From the NCBI GenBank assembly GCA_030789695.1, contig CM061134.1, positions 59,279,334 to 59,343,333 of the forward strand: a DNA stretch of 64,000 nucleotides. The letters are read 5' to 3'. Under the pieces are notes generated by a model, which was given only the letters and a program-made list of their open reading frames with translations, ran no database searches and was not told where the DNA came from. The translations under genes were made by a program, and so were the position numbers. Each line of letters opens with the position of its first letter. The stretch's first letter is position 1. This DNA comes from Scilla litardierei (Eukaryota; Streptophyta; Magnoliopsida; Asparagales; Asparagaceae). This document shows, piece after piece, positions 50,631-61,750 of the stretch.

Positions 50631-50765
50631 TTATATAAGCAAAAAACGATAATTTATTGATGGAAATGTAAAATGCATACATTCAAAATAAAAGATCGTC
50701 TTTATTAAGCATGCTAGAGATGAAGCTACAATTTATTCTTTGAAAAGCATAGATAAAGATAATGC
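50631..50765 (-). other. Copia-2 gag-pol spacer
   Basis: 135 bp between the gag stop and the pol ATG. Both ORFs are in the same frame, with TGA and two TAAs between them. It contains the acceptor-like CATCTCTAG followed by CATG, shared with Copia-1 and Copia-3. Confidence 0.6.
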
Positions 50766-51806
50766 TCAATCGAGCAGGTCGTCATTTTCGAAATCCTTCG
50801 AAGTGAACTTCGTCGGATTTTCCACATCTGCCATGTTTGTTTCAGGCGGAGGCTTCTGGCTCGCCTGATACAGTTCCTGGAAGTGACGAGGTGTGCGACA
50901 GTTTCTGGACCAATGTCCAGGCATGCCACAACGATGACATTTGTCCTCCCATGTCTTCTTTGGAATTGACACTGTATCAGTGTTCTTACGCTTCCAAGTG
51001 AAGTTTTTCTTCCATTTGTTATTCTTGCGTTGGGGAGGAGCATTGGCTGGTTTCATAGGGGCCTTTCCTTTGTTCTTTCTGTCCCTATTCTTGTTCTTCC
51101 ACTTCGGGGGGTGAACACTGTGGGCTTCGGGGACAGGAGCTGAGCCTGTCGGGTGCTGTTTATGAGTGGCCAGTAAAAGGTCTCTATTCTGCTCTGCCCT
51201 CAGGAGGCAAGAGAGCATGTCAGAGAACTTCATGAAATTGCATTCACGATACTGCTGCATGAGGATAGCATCTTTCTCGTGAAACGAGGTAAATGTCTTT
51301 TCCAACATGCGGTGCTCCGAGACTTCTTCACCACACAACTTCAGGCGTGAGGTGATGTTGTGAAGTGCTGAGTTGTACTCAGCAACGGACTTGTAGTCCT
51401 GTAGTCGGAGGTTCTCCCACTCATAGCTAGCACGCGGGAGTATGACATCAATTTGATGTCTGTAGCATGCCTCTAATGCTGTCCATAACTCCAGAGGGTC
51501 CTCTACCGTCAAGTATTCGGCCTTCAGGGTCCGATCTATATGTCGTCTGATATAGATAATGGCTTTCGCCTTATCCATGTCAGAGACAGTGGTAGAGGTA
51601 CTGCTAGCTGAAGGGGCCGCTTCTGGGGCTTTGCTAGCAGATGCATCGGATGCTGCGGGAGCCGATGTTTGGGCCACTGCGGGGGCCAGGATGGAGTGCA
51701 GGAGCGCCATGGAGCGCAAGTGGAACTTCAAGTCCACTCGCCAGCTCAAGTAATTCTCGCCAGCTGTATCGAGCACCCCGAAATCGACGCTTGCTAATTT
51801 AGCCAT
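50766..51806 (-). CDS. gag: Copia-2 gag
   Basis: An intact 346-residue protein from ATG 51806 (MAKLASVDFGVLD). It has the same order as Copia-1 gag: N-terminal signature (LSWRVDLKFHLRS), UBN2-like capsid region, basic linker, and one zinc knuckle CHRCGMPGHWSRNC at residues 290-303, with an acidic end (NDDLLD). It differs by an extra Ala/Ser/Pro-rich segment of about 30 residues near positions 40-75, between the N-terminal block and VSDMDKAKAIIY. It has its own stop before pol. Expected role: particle formation and RNA packaging. Confidence 0.92.
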   Translation of the reverse strand: MAKLASVDFGVLDTAGENYLSWRVDLKFHLRSMALLHSILAPAVAQTSAPAASDASASKAPEAAPSASSTSTTVSDMDKAKAIIYIRRHIDRTLKAEYLTVEDPLELWTALEACYRHQIDVILPRASYEWENLRLQDYKSVAEYNSALHNITSRLKLCGEEVSEHRMLEKTFTSFHEKDAILMQQYRECNFMKFSDMLSCLLRAEQNRDLLLATHKQHPTGSAPVPEAHSVHPPKWKNKNRDRKNKGKAPMKPANAPPQRKNNKWKKNFTWKRKNTDTVSIPKKTWEDKCHRCGMPGHWSRNCRTPRHFQELYQASQKPPPETNMADVENPTKFTSKDFENDDLLD

Positions 51807-53633
51807 TTTATCTATGCAATTTAAAGATAAGCATGAATTAAAATAAATTCAATAATACATGCATAAAGAAATTAATAAGTAAAAATGCGGGGATCGGCCA
51901 GATACCCAAAATAATACACAGTCCAAAGTCCGATTACAGTCCAAAGAAAAGAGAATGAAAAATACAACTTTGGAAACCCCGGGTGGGTCCCTATTTCTGC
52001 ATTCGTCTTCTTATGCTGTTGCACCGAGCCTTGGCTATTTATACAATTTCCTCACTTACAAATTCTCTCAAAAAAAGAAAAAGTGCTGGAAATGTAAATA
52101 GGTATGCAATGGCCGATCCCGAAAGACACATTTTTACTTATTTTAAACATCCATGCAGTTTATATAAATATGCTACAGGCATAAATTAAACAACCACGCA
52201 TATATCTCAAGCACAAAAATATGGAAAAAGTAAACTAGAAAATATACTTATCTCGTAAACCACGTGGAAACGTCATACACCGTTAGGTTAGTTAACTAAC
52301 GGCAGAGCGGTCTCAGGATCTTTGAGATGATTATATTTTTTAAAAATTCTAGTAAACCATACATAATATGCAAGAGCGATAAATAAATAATAGAATATAG
52401 AATTTAATTTTTTTTGATTTTACTAAGTTTTCCCGATTTTGCCAAATTATTTTGATGTGCAGACATGAATTTGATTAAATATAAACATGTTTATAGGCCT
52501 TGCTAACTACTTGACTTGGGGCTTCGGGCCCAAGTTTATGTATAAGTTTTATGTTAGGCTTATGGGCCTAAAATCCATTCCGCTTAATGCGTGCGCATGC
52601 CCCTTCTTTGGTTTATTCATTTAGATCTAGCTTTGGGCTTTGGGCCCAAGCTAATTAAAATGAAAAAGAATTTTTTCTTTTTATCTTTTGGGCTTGGGTA
52701 CAAATTTTGACCCAAAAAGCCCAAGAGGTTTTCTAGAAAACCCTAATCTCTAACTTTTTTAGAGATCAGTCGTGATCCTCATCTCGCAGCCATGGCCGGA
52801 GTTTGATTGCATCCATTCCCCCCGGAAGGTGGTGAGGCCGCGGGAGGTGCCCCCTCTGCAGGGGGGGGGTGCGGCCGCAGCAAGCGCCCCCTGCAGGGGG
52901 GTGGTGATCTGGAGGCCCCCCCGGCAGGGGGGTGCGGCCGCATCAAGCGCCCCCCTGGAGGGCGGGGGGTGCCGGTCGGAGAAGGCCCCCCTGCAGGGGG
53001 GTGGCTATCGGGAAGGCCCCCCTCCCCCGCAGGGGGGGTGTCGGCTGCGGCAAGCCCCCCCTGCAGGGGGGGTGGCCGGCGAAGAAGCCCCCCCGCAGGG
53101 GGGTGGCCATCGGGAAGGCACCCACTGCAGGGGGGGTTCGGATGCGGCAAGCCCCCCCTGCAAGGGGGGTTCGGATGCGGCAAGCGCCACCCCCTACAGG
53201 GGGGTGGCGGGCGAAGAAGGGGCCCCCGGCGGAGGGGGGGGGGGGTTTGGCCGCGGGGAAAAGGCCCCCTATACCGGAGGGGGGGGGGGGGTCAATCCGT
53301 TTAATCTTCCCGAAAAGAAATTCATGGCAAAATGAAGAAATTACTTTGTAAAACGAATTTTTTTTTCATTTTAATTTTTACTTGTATTTTAACAATGTAA
53401 AAATTTTCATGTATAGACCGTTGTAATCTACGGGAATAAGAATTTTACCTCTAGATCGATGATCTAGGGACGGCCGTAGATTAGAACCGTAGAATAAAAA
53501 TCTGAGCTCCCGAACGCTTTGAGGATGTCGCAACGCTCCAATGAATCGTCGCAGCAACTATAGATTCCTTGCGCGTAGGGGATGAAATTTTGTTGAAAAT
53601 TTGTGCTCAAGAGGAGAACACGTGATGATAACG
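51807..53633 (-). other. Copia-2 leader with CCCCCTGCAGGGGG palindromic repeats
   Basis: In element orientation: CGTTATCATCACG next to the LTR, a donor-like TAGAGGTAAAA (intron GT at 53449-53448), then from about 53300 to 52840 a GC-rich tandem array built on CCCCCCTGCAGGGGGG with GGCCGGCGAAG-type spacers, then AT-rich DNA and an acceptor-like TTGCATAG before the gag ATG. A 40-bp block near 52265-52310 (AACGTCATACACCGTTAG) is shared with Copia-1 (42620-42660). No gene. Confidence 0.65.
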
Positions 53634-53963
<330 letters not shown>

Positions 53964-54164
53964 TTACTAGATATCTTCATGCATTATTTCCAATATGCAG
54001 CACTAGCTAGTAGTAGATAGCTAGTAGTTAGTAGCCTTAATTACCAACAAAGAGCTAAGAGCGGGCTACACGCAAGTAAAAAAATCCGAGCAAGGGGACA
54101 AATTTTTTTGTTGAATTTATGGACATTGTGGATGTATATGCAAGCTAAGTGAAAATTCATGATA

Positions 54165-54879
54165 TCTATTATACAGTTGACAACGTTTTTTGAATTCTAG
54201 GGCTGACTAGGACAAGATAAAGAGTGGCTGAGATTTGATCTTGGTAAATCAATGGTTGAGATTGGATTTTGTGAAAATTTTAGTGAGAAAACTTAAATTT
54301 TGGTGGGAAAAAATGTATTGGGAACCAAAACTTTGAAATTAGAAGTGTTTTGGGAAAGATTTCGGAGATTAAATTTGGGAGGAAAAGTGCCTTGGAAATC
54401 TAAACTTTGAAATTAGAAGTGCATTGGAAAAGATTGTGGAGATTAAATTTTTTTGGGGGAGTGCCTTGGGAACCTAAACTTTGAAATTAAAAGTGCATTG
54501 AGAAATATTGTGAAGAAGCATGATTCATTAAATTAAATAAAATAAAAAATTTAGCGTAAAATAATTTAGCGGAACAACAAATTAACGTTAAAATCCCTGA
54601 TGTTTGTTGTTCCGCGTCGAAGGCGCCCGCTAAATTTGTTGTTCCGCGCCAAAGGCACCTGCGCCGAATTTGTTGTTCGACGCTGACTTTGTTGTTTCGC
54701 GCCAAAGGCACCTGCGTTGAATTTGTTGTTCCTCGTCGAAGGTGCCCGCGCCGCTAAATATTTTTACGCTAATTTATTGTTCCGTTAAGTCTTGGCTGCG
54801 GAAATAATTTTTCGGGGAACAAAGATTTCGGGGGAGAAATCTTAAATGAACCGTGCCCGCGGGCACGGGTTATGACTAG
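54165..54879 (+). mobile_element. Non-autonomous Helitron C
   Basis: It starts TCTATTATACAGTTGAC after an A. The 3' end is hairpin CCGTGCCCGCGGGCACGG, GTTATGA, CTAG at 54876-54879. The base after CTAG is C rather than the usual T. The interior carries GAACAACAAATT and GCGCC-AAAGGCACC repeats also seen in Helitron A, so both belong to one family. No coding capacity. Confidence 0.82.
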
Positions 54880-54893
54880 CATGTATGTATGTA

Positions 54894-54957
<64 letters not shown>

Positions 54958-54958
54958 T
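54880..54958. repeat. (GTAT)n-(GT)n microsatellite
   Basis: Five ATGT units followed by about 28 GT units, directly after the Helitron C end. Confidence 0.95.
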
Positions 54959-55405
54959 ATATATAATCACCTGGCTGGCTAAGCTTTTTCGACATATATG
55001 CACAAAGGAACATGAATCATTTAGTCTTGGGGACATGTCTTGAAGCCATGCAGTCATCCGGAGAGTCCCGTGCCTTATTGGCTGCATGTGTGCTGATAAC
55101 TTCAACAGTCACACATTGGGGCCGCTACGCTCCTTTGCAACTTGTAGGCTTTGCAGCGCCGAAACAGCGTCCACGTACTCATCTTCATCATCTTCTTTGA
55201 ATGACAAGATATATTAGCCAAATATGTATTAGCCAGCTACTGGGCCGAGCCGGACGGACCGGTTTATTATCGTGTCGTTTCCGGGCCACCACTTAATGGC
55301 CCGAATCCCTATCGGGCCATGCCGGACCGTTCCTTTAAGAAAACCGTACCAGGCTGGGCCGGCACGGCCCGATAAGACATGCCCGGCCCGAATTGCCACC
55401 TCTTG

Positions 55406-55739
55406 CACACCCTTTGCGACCCTGACAGTCACCGCCGTGCTAACCACATAAAAATTAATACAAACCCTAATTAGGGTTTTGGGACGAATGTGAACAACTG
55501 GGCTACTAAATTCTATACGGAGATTTTTTCAGGACGTGTAACAAATCTTGATTTTTTCACCTTTATTTTTGGTCCATTCTATGCCTGCAACACAAATTTA
55601 AATTCCTGCAACATGCTTACATGTCTATGACGCAAATTATTAATGCCTGAAGCATATCTAAATGTCAGTGATGCAAATTTATATGCTTGGTGCATATTCA
55701 TTCTTTTGTGATGTATATTATTTTCTTCATAGTGTTTTT
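55406..55739. other. Unassigned non-coding region
   Basis: It contains spaced repeats of GCAACACAAATTTAAAT / GATGCAAATTTATAT type (55590-55680). No gene. Confidence 0.4.
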
Positions 55740-56049
55740 GGATCGACAAGTTTGTCACCGCTCTATTTTCCTCGCATTTTTTTTGAGCGAAAATGTAATG
55801 ATGATTAAATTGTAAACAGCCAAGGCTGGTGGCACATCCCATGAAGGCGGAGACCAACTTGCTAGAAGTGGGGTCCACATGATTCTCAAGTTTTACTTTT
55901 TCTTTATTCTTTTTGGGACTATATTTGGACTTTGGACTGTACTTTATTATGGTGACTAGCCGATCCATCCAACAAGCTTATATGCATGTCTTGCATTATT
56001 TTTTACACTATGAATATTTAATTCTTGATAATTTACATGCTTAAATAAA

Positions 56050-57009
56050 ATGGCCAAGCTAGCGAGTGTTGATATCAACGTCTTGGATGCTTCTGGAAAA
56101 AACTGCCTGAGCTGGCAATTGGACATAAAATTCTACTTGCGCTCACAGGGCTTGAGTCTAGCTATCACTGCTGATGATAAAGTAAGCGATATAGATAAGG
56201 TGAAAGCCATTATCTATATCAAACGCCACATTGTTTGAACTCTGAAGACCGAATCCTTGATAGTAGAAGACTCATATGAGTTATGGACCGCACTCGAGGA
56301 GAGTTACAAACATCAAAAAGATGTTCTCCCACCTCGAGCACGTTATGAATGTGAGAATCTTCGACTTCAGGACTTCAAGTACATAGCCGAGTATAACTCG
56401 GCGTTGTTTAGTATCACCTCACACCTGAAGTTGTGTGGTGAAAAAGTCACGGAGACATGCATGCTGGAGAAAACCTTCACATCCTTCCATGAGAAGGATG
56501 CCATACTCATGCAGCAGTATCATGAACATAAATTCACGAAATACTTAGAGCTCATCTCATGCCTTCTGATGGTAGAACAGAACAGAGAACTCTTGCTGGC
56601 CACCCATAACTTGCACCCTGCTGGCACTGCTCCTGTCCCAGAGGCACATAGAGTTTCTTCCCAGAAGCAGAAGAACAAGCACAAAGCTAAACCCTGAAGG
56701 AAAAAATCAATAAAAAAGCAGGCCAGAGGTTCCCCTCAATACAACAATAATGAGGGAAAGAAGAAATTTACGAGGAGTAGGCAGAACACTGAACAGACAT
56801 CTGCTCCCAAGAAAGACTGGGAAGACAAATGCCACAGATGTGGCATGACTGGACATTGGTCCAGGATATGTCGTACTCCACGCCACCTCTAAGATTTGTA
56901 TCAAGTAAGCCTGAAGTCTAGCACTGAGACAAATCTGGTGAAAAATCAAGTCCAGGCTCCAACCCGGTTCACTGCTGAGGACTATTCGAATGACAACCTC
57001 CTAGATTGA
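56050..57009 (+). pseudogene. Copia-3 gag
   Basis: From ATG 56050 (MAKLASVDINVLDASG), aligning along its length with Copia-1 gag and of nearly equal length. Breaks: TGA at 56236-56238 in place of the arginine of HIDRTLK, a TGA at about 56695 with local frame disturbance, and TAA near 56890 after TPRHL. The zinc knuckle CHRCGMTGHWSRIC is still intact. It ends NDNLLD at TGA 57007-57009, the same gag terminus as in Copia-1 and Copia-2. Confidence 0.88.
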
Positions 57010-58110
57010 TGCCCTCTTTTATCTATTTAAGCAAAATAAATGTAATAGAAACAATTTCTTTTACAAAATGATTGTCTTTGCTAGCATGTTTTTCCTGTCA
57101 TGAATGAATAATATTGTGTCTTATGGTTAATAAGGCATTGCATTTAGTTATAATACAAAATTTATGCTTTGTTTCGAACATCTGTAAAATAATATGTGCC
57201 TTATTAATTGTGGATAACACGATCATCCACATTGACACCTTAAAACGTATGCTATCAATAGCATTTCACCCTTATTAGTCCAGAAGAAAACTATTTTGGG
57301 ACGTCGGACTTGAGATGCAAAAATTACAAACCTGAATACTCCATATGAGGATGCCCAGTACTCTCTTAGAAAGAAACTTACCAAGTTTCGATGGATATTT
57401 GTCAAAACAAAATCTATACTAAATGACTCGAGAAATAATGGCATGAAGACCATAATTGAGCATTCAAATAGACTTTCAAAAAGTCCTATATAAATTCGAA
57501 AAGGGGAAGCAAATGAACACCTGAAGTCCACAAAATCGTCCAAGTTTTAACTTTGGTACAATGTCATATACCACCCTGGATCGATGATGATGCAATACAT
57601 CACATCCCAATCATATGGTCGTAACTTGAAGAACACGAAGATTCTTCAGTTGGGTGAGCTTTCATTGTCCCACTGAAAGGGCAAAATGATTACGAGATCA
57701 TCTTCACTACACGTGGACCTTGACTCTCAAGATTTCCTCAAATATAATTATTTACAGAATCTATCATAAAAAGGCCTTTAAGCCTCTTGAGAGTAGCTGA
57801 GGGATAAAAGTGGACTTATTCACTCCTACAAAGGGCCGATGAAGTACATTATAGTACTCATCTATATATCCTCTAAAAATGGTTATAAGAAATCATATTA
57901 TCCAACCGCAATCCAGCCTTTTCAAAGCAAAGATGACACATTATTAAATGGCGGGTAAATTAGATAATGTTGGGAAATCAACAATTATTTGCAAACTGAA
58001 ATAAAGTTGAACATCCAGAAGATTGCGTTCATACCCAAAAATGGGTAATATGAATAAATCATTAAATTAATTCAAATGGATTACCCATTTGCTTAAAATC
58101 CAGTTGTTAG
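57010..58110 (+). pseudogene. Copia-3 pol remnant
   Basis: A gag-pol spacer with CTTTGCTAGCATG at 57076-57088, then a faint protease (LIVDNTIIHI, about 57205-57235) and integrase pieces: SHGRNLKNTKILQLGE and KGKMITRSSSLHVDLDS near 57610-57735, and a VHTQ-like piece near 58029-58045, matching Copia-2 at the same relative places. Many stops and frame changes. Nothing of reverse transcriptase remains. Confidence 0.65.
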
Positions 58111-58119
58111 TGACTGCAT

Positions 58120-60462
58120 TGTTGGATCTGGATCCTAGCCTAGAGGGGGGTGAATAGGCTAATAAAAAAAAATTCTCGTGCAACCCACGAGAAATCACAC
58201 GCAGTTAAAAGCACAACCAGAGTAATGCAAAACAGACACAGAATACACAGCAGATTTACCCTGGTTCGGTCGTCCCAACGACATATTCCAGCCCCCGAAG
58301 CTAATACTAGATTGAGTAGTGCAATAGGCACAAAGTCACAAGTTAGAGCACGCTCAGAGCACACTCTACGTCTCTACACTCGCCGGACTCTTAGTACCCC
58401 ACACACAGTGTTTCCTCTCACTATCAATCCTAGCAAAGCTTTCTACCAGCTAGTCCCAAACTAGCTGGGCCCCACTTGTCTAGTCCTAACTAGACAAGTC
58501 CCAAAATAGTCCACAAAAATAGGTAAAAGTTTCCCCTACAGAGAACGTTACACTAATACACAAATAAAGGACTTTTAGGGTTTAGAAATGCTCAGTTTGT
58601 GTCTGTGTAGGCATCTCTGTCAATCAGCACGTCGTCAGCTCCAATCTGACGCAAGCGGTGTCTCAATCCGACTCCTGGATGTCAAGATATACACTGGTCT
58701 GTGTGTAAAGAAATTGCAGTTCAAACAGCAGACTGTGCGCTCAGCAACTCCCTTAAATAATGCGATCGGTGTGCAAAGAAACTAAGTTCACTTCCTTTAA
58801 TTAATCGGCCTGTGCGCAGAGTAACTCCCTTAATAACTTACGATCCACGTCAGCTGCAGATCGACGCATGCAACATCGATCTCAGCCGTTGATGCGTGAT
58901 CCTGTGGCCTCCTCGTTTGCAAGCCCGCGCTTCGTTTTGATTTCAGGGAATTGATCTCAGCCACCCGATTGATCTCTGATGGGAAGATCTCAGCCGTCGG
59001 TTCCTCAGCCTACGTCAGCAATGAAAGAACTTCATTTCGATCACACGGCAAACCGAACGCCACGTCAGCATTCTTTGAACTCGTTAGGGCATGCAGGCGA
59101 GAGCTTCTTCGTCTCCGTCCGTAGTTCTCGGCGACTTCGATTGGGTCTTCAGCGACGGCGACTTGAACGCGCGGCGATTCAGCGATGGTGCTCAGCGGCG
59201 GTGCTTCGAGATGATCGACGGTGGCTGCTCGGCTTCCTCGAATCAGCACCGATGGCGACGGCGAATGACGACTTCGTCTTCAACTCCTCTATTGTGCGGC
59301 AAATTTGCAGCAGCGGCGATGTCTTCGTCGTGACTTTGCTGTCGACAGCGGCGAGGCTTTTAATGGCGACGACTGCGGCCTTCTCTGTCGACGGGGATGC
59401 AGCGTCTTCTCCGGTGGAAGAACGGCGACGAGCTTCCATGACAGCGAGCGAATGATGAGTGGCAGCGGATCTTCTTCGATCGTCGTCGACGGCGACCTCT
59501 TCACGGTGACTGCTTCGACTTTGCTTCGACGGCGATTGCAATAACTTCGACTCAGCAGCTCTCGACGGCGATGAGAGCTTGGACGTTGAAGGTGGCTTCT
59601 TCTTCGGCACCGGCGTCTACTTCTCAGATGATGCAGCAGTGACTCCTCTCGTCTTCTCCGGGCGACACAGCGGCGACTTCGAGGGCGAGCTTCGAGGGCG
59701 AGCAGATGGCGACTTCGATGAGGATGGAGATGGCAGCTGCTCCTACTTCTCCGACGATGGCTCCGGTGATGTTCTTCTTGCAAGGAGGATGGCGGTTGCT
59801 GCGGTTGCTGACGAAGATGGGTGATGAAAGGCTCTTCTCCTTTATTGATGCGGCACAGAGGTGTTTAAGGGGATTCTTTTGGCTTTGGATGCTTTGATTG
59901 CTGCTAGGAGATGTTAATAGGGTTTTTTTTTGTTTATATGAATTTGGTCGTACAAAAAATGGTAGCCCCCTTCTTTTGATTGCAGCACACCCCCTTTCAA
60001 TGACTTTCATGCCGCACAAATTAACCCTAGGATGATGCCCTATATATATAGTAGGACTAGGGTTTTTGAAACTAGTAGTTGGGTCATGGATAGGATCCAT
60101 ATGATTTAGAAAAGATTTGAAGCAATCTTTGTATAGGAATCCTAAAGAGATAATGAATTTGAATAGGACAATTGGGTAGAACAAATAGATTTGATGAAAT
60201 CCCTTTAGAATTCAAATGATTTGATGAAATCCCTTTAGAATTCAAATATTGGACCAAGTCCAAATTTTGCTCTACATTGACCAAGTCAAACTTCTTTGTG
60301 CACACACGCTCCTTCTCTCCCAATGTGCTATACGAATAGCAATTTCGCCAAATACTGAGAATACATTGTTTCGCCAAGCCTGAAACACACTGAGCACACA
60401 CATTAGATATACCGACACGCTTGTCATCATCAAACTAAGATCCTAGATCGTTGCTCCCAACA
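58120..60462 (-). repeat. 3' LTR of Sirevirus B (2343 bp)
   Basis: Ends TGTTGGGAGCAAC...GATCCAACA on the minus strand. The TATA box lies at about 60040-60051 (TATATATATA). Downstream of it, 59870-59090 is a CpG- and GC-rich low-complexity segment made of CGACGG-like units. Sirevirus LTRs are known to carry CpG-island-like stretches. The CACCCCCCTCTAG motif lies near the inner end. Confidence 0.88.
60040..60051 (-). promoter_or_regulatory. Sirevirus B LTR TATA box
   Basis: CTATATATATAG on the minus strand, about 410 bp into the LTR. This implies a long transcribed R-U5 part of roughly 1.9 kb. Confidence 0.6.
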
Positions 60463-61750
60463 ATCTCCCCCTTTTGGTGATGACAAACCCACAAAAAGAT
60501 TTGATTAGAAAAGAGTGTGTGAAGTGAGTTGAAGGGTGTAATGCAATATGAATCATGAGATGAATATTCATGCACTACAACATGGCATGCACAAACTAAC
60601 AACAAATACAATAGCATGCTTCCCCTTCTCTCAAGCTCCCCCTTCAACAAATATTCAAGTACTTTCCCATGCTCCCCCTAAAACAAATAATACCAAACCG
60701 ACATCAGTCAAATCTCTTTTGTTTTCTTTCTCCCCCTTTGTAATCACCAAAAGTGGATTAATGAAGTCACATATGTATCCCATGCAAAAATAAATCATTA
60801 TTAGATGTAGCGTGCAATTTGCATGAGTATTCCAAATGATAGACAAGTCAAGTTCATAGAATTTCATACCAAGACTTTTCCACCTTTGTGTAAGTGAAAA
60901 GATATAGACAATAAAGTGCAAGAGGAGATTCAATGTCAGAAAATCAACCAAAACAATCCACATTTTCCATTTTTCATGAATATCACTAGGATTGACTTTT
61001 CCCACCTCATCAAAGATGAGTTCAAGTTACCGAACCCCGAAACATAGCCTAAAAGGACTTTTAAATGTGGGGTGGCATTGCTTGACGAGTTATATACACC
61101 AACGCTAATGATTACCCATGTAGCACAAGTTGGATACTCGTGGGTTGTGTTTTAGCCATGAAGTGTATCCATTTTTCATATGGAGCAAATATTTTTTTTT
61201 TCAATTCTTTTGTGCTCAATTTTAATTCATGGCTAAACACATCATATCCCTTAGAAATTTCAGAAATTAATCATTCCTACATTCACTTTCCATTATTCTT
61301 CAAAAGAATATCCAAAAGCACTAAAAAATCAAATATCGTGAAAGTGCAAATGTAGGTGTAGAAGTCAAGTTTGAAACTTATAAGACATGTCATGGTGACT
61401 AAAAAGAATAACATCATGTTCATGTAGCTACAACACTAATGAATTGACTTCTACAAGGGATAGAATTGATCATTCATACGATATCACTCAAGAAATTCAA
61501 AAGAGGATTCAATAAGCACACATTTTTTTTTATTTTTGATTTTTCAATTTTTTTTTCAGAAATAAAAACATTAAAAATCATCCATGCAAGCACACAAACC
61601 AAAATAAATCAAGAATACAAAAAAAATCTATGAAGGTATGCAATGCAATGCAAAGAGGGATAAAAATTATACCTTCTCGTCGCTTTCTGACGAAGGAGCT
61701 AAAAGAATGAGACTTTGATTTTAACGCTCCTCGCCAAAACTCCATCACAC
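60463..61750 (-). other. Sirevirus B 3' interior: repeated polypurine tracts, no pol
   Basis: Four GGGGGAG-type tracts on the minus strand at about 60466, 60632, 60673 and 60730; the first abuts the LTR (AAAAGGGGGAGAT). The rest is AT-rich with no conserved protein. The place where pol would be is missing. Confidence 0.75.

Larger units (their letters stand above)
55740..58119 (+). mobile_element. Copia-3: decayed fragment of the same Copia family, plus strand
   Basis: The leader from about 55740 matches the Copia-1 leader (TTTTTGGGACT and GGTGACTAGCCGATCC). It is followed by a gag pseudogene and scattered protease and integrase remnants. No LTR of its own was found; the left end is approximate and the right end is cut by the Sirevirus LTR at 58120. 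Confidence 0.78.

Noticed and set aside
52772..53351. Long overlapping open frames on both strands
   Set aside because: They come from the GC-rich palindromic array of the Copia-2 leader; every frame is open because stop codons are rare there.
57223..57543. Minus-strand frame of 106 codons
   Set aside because: It overlaps the decayed Copia-3 pol on the plus strand and has no recognisable motif.
59010..59824. Open frames rich in Arg/Ser/Asp
   Set aside because: Low-complexity CGACGG repeats inside the Sirevirus B LTR, open on both strands.
60655..61005. Hydrophobic minus-strand frame of 116 codons in Sirevirus B
   Set aside because: AT-rich composition gives the hydrophobic residues, it spans two polypurine tracts, and nothing suggests conservation.
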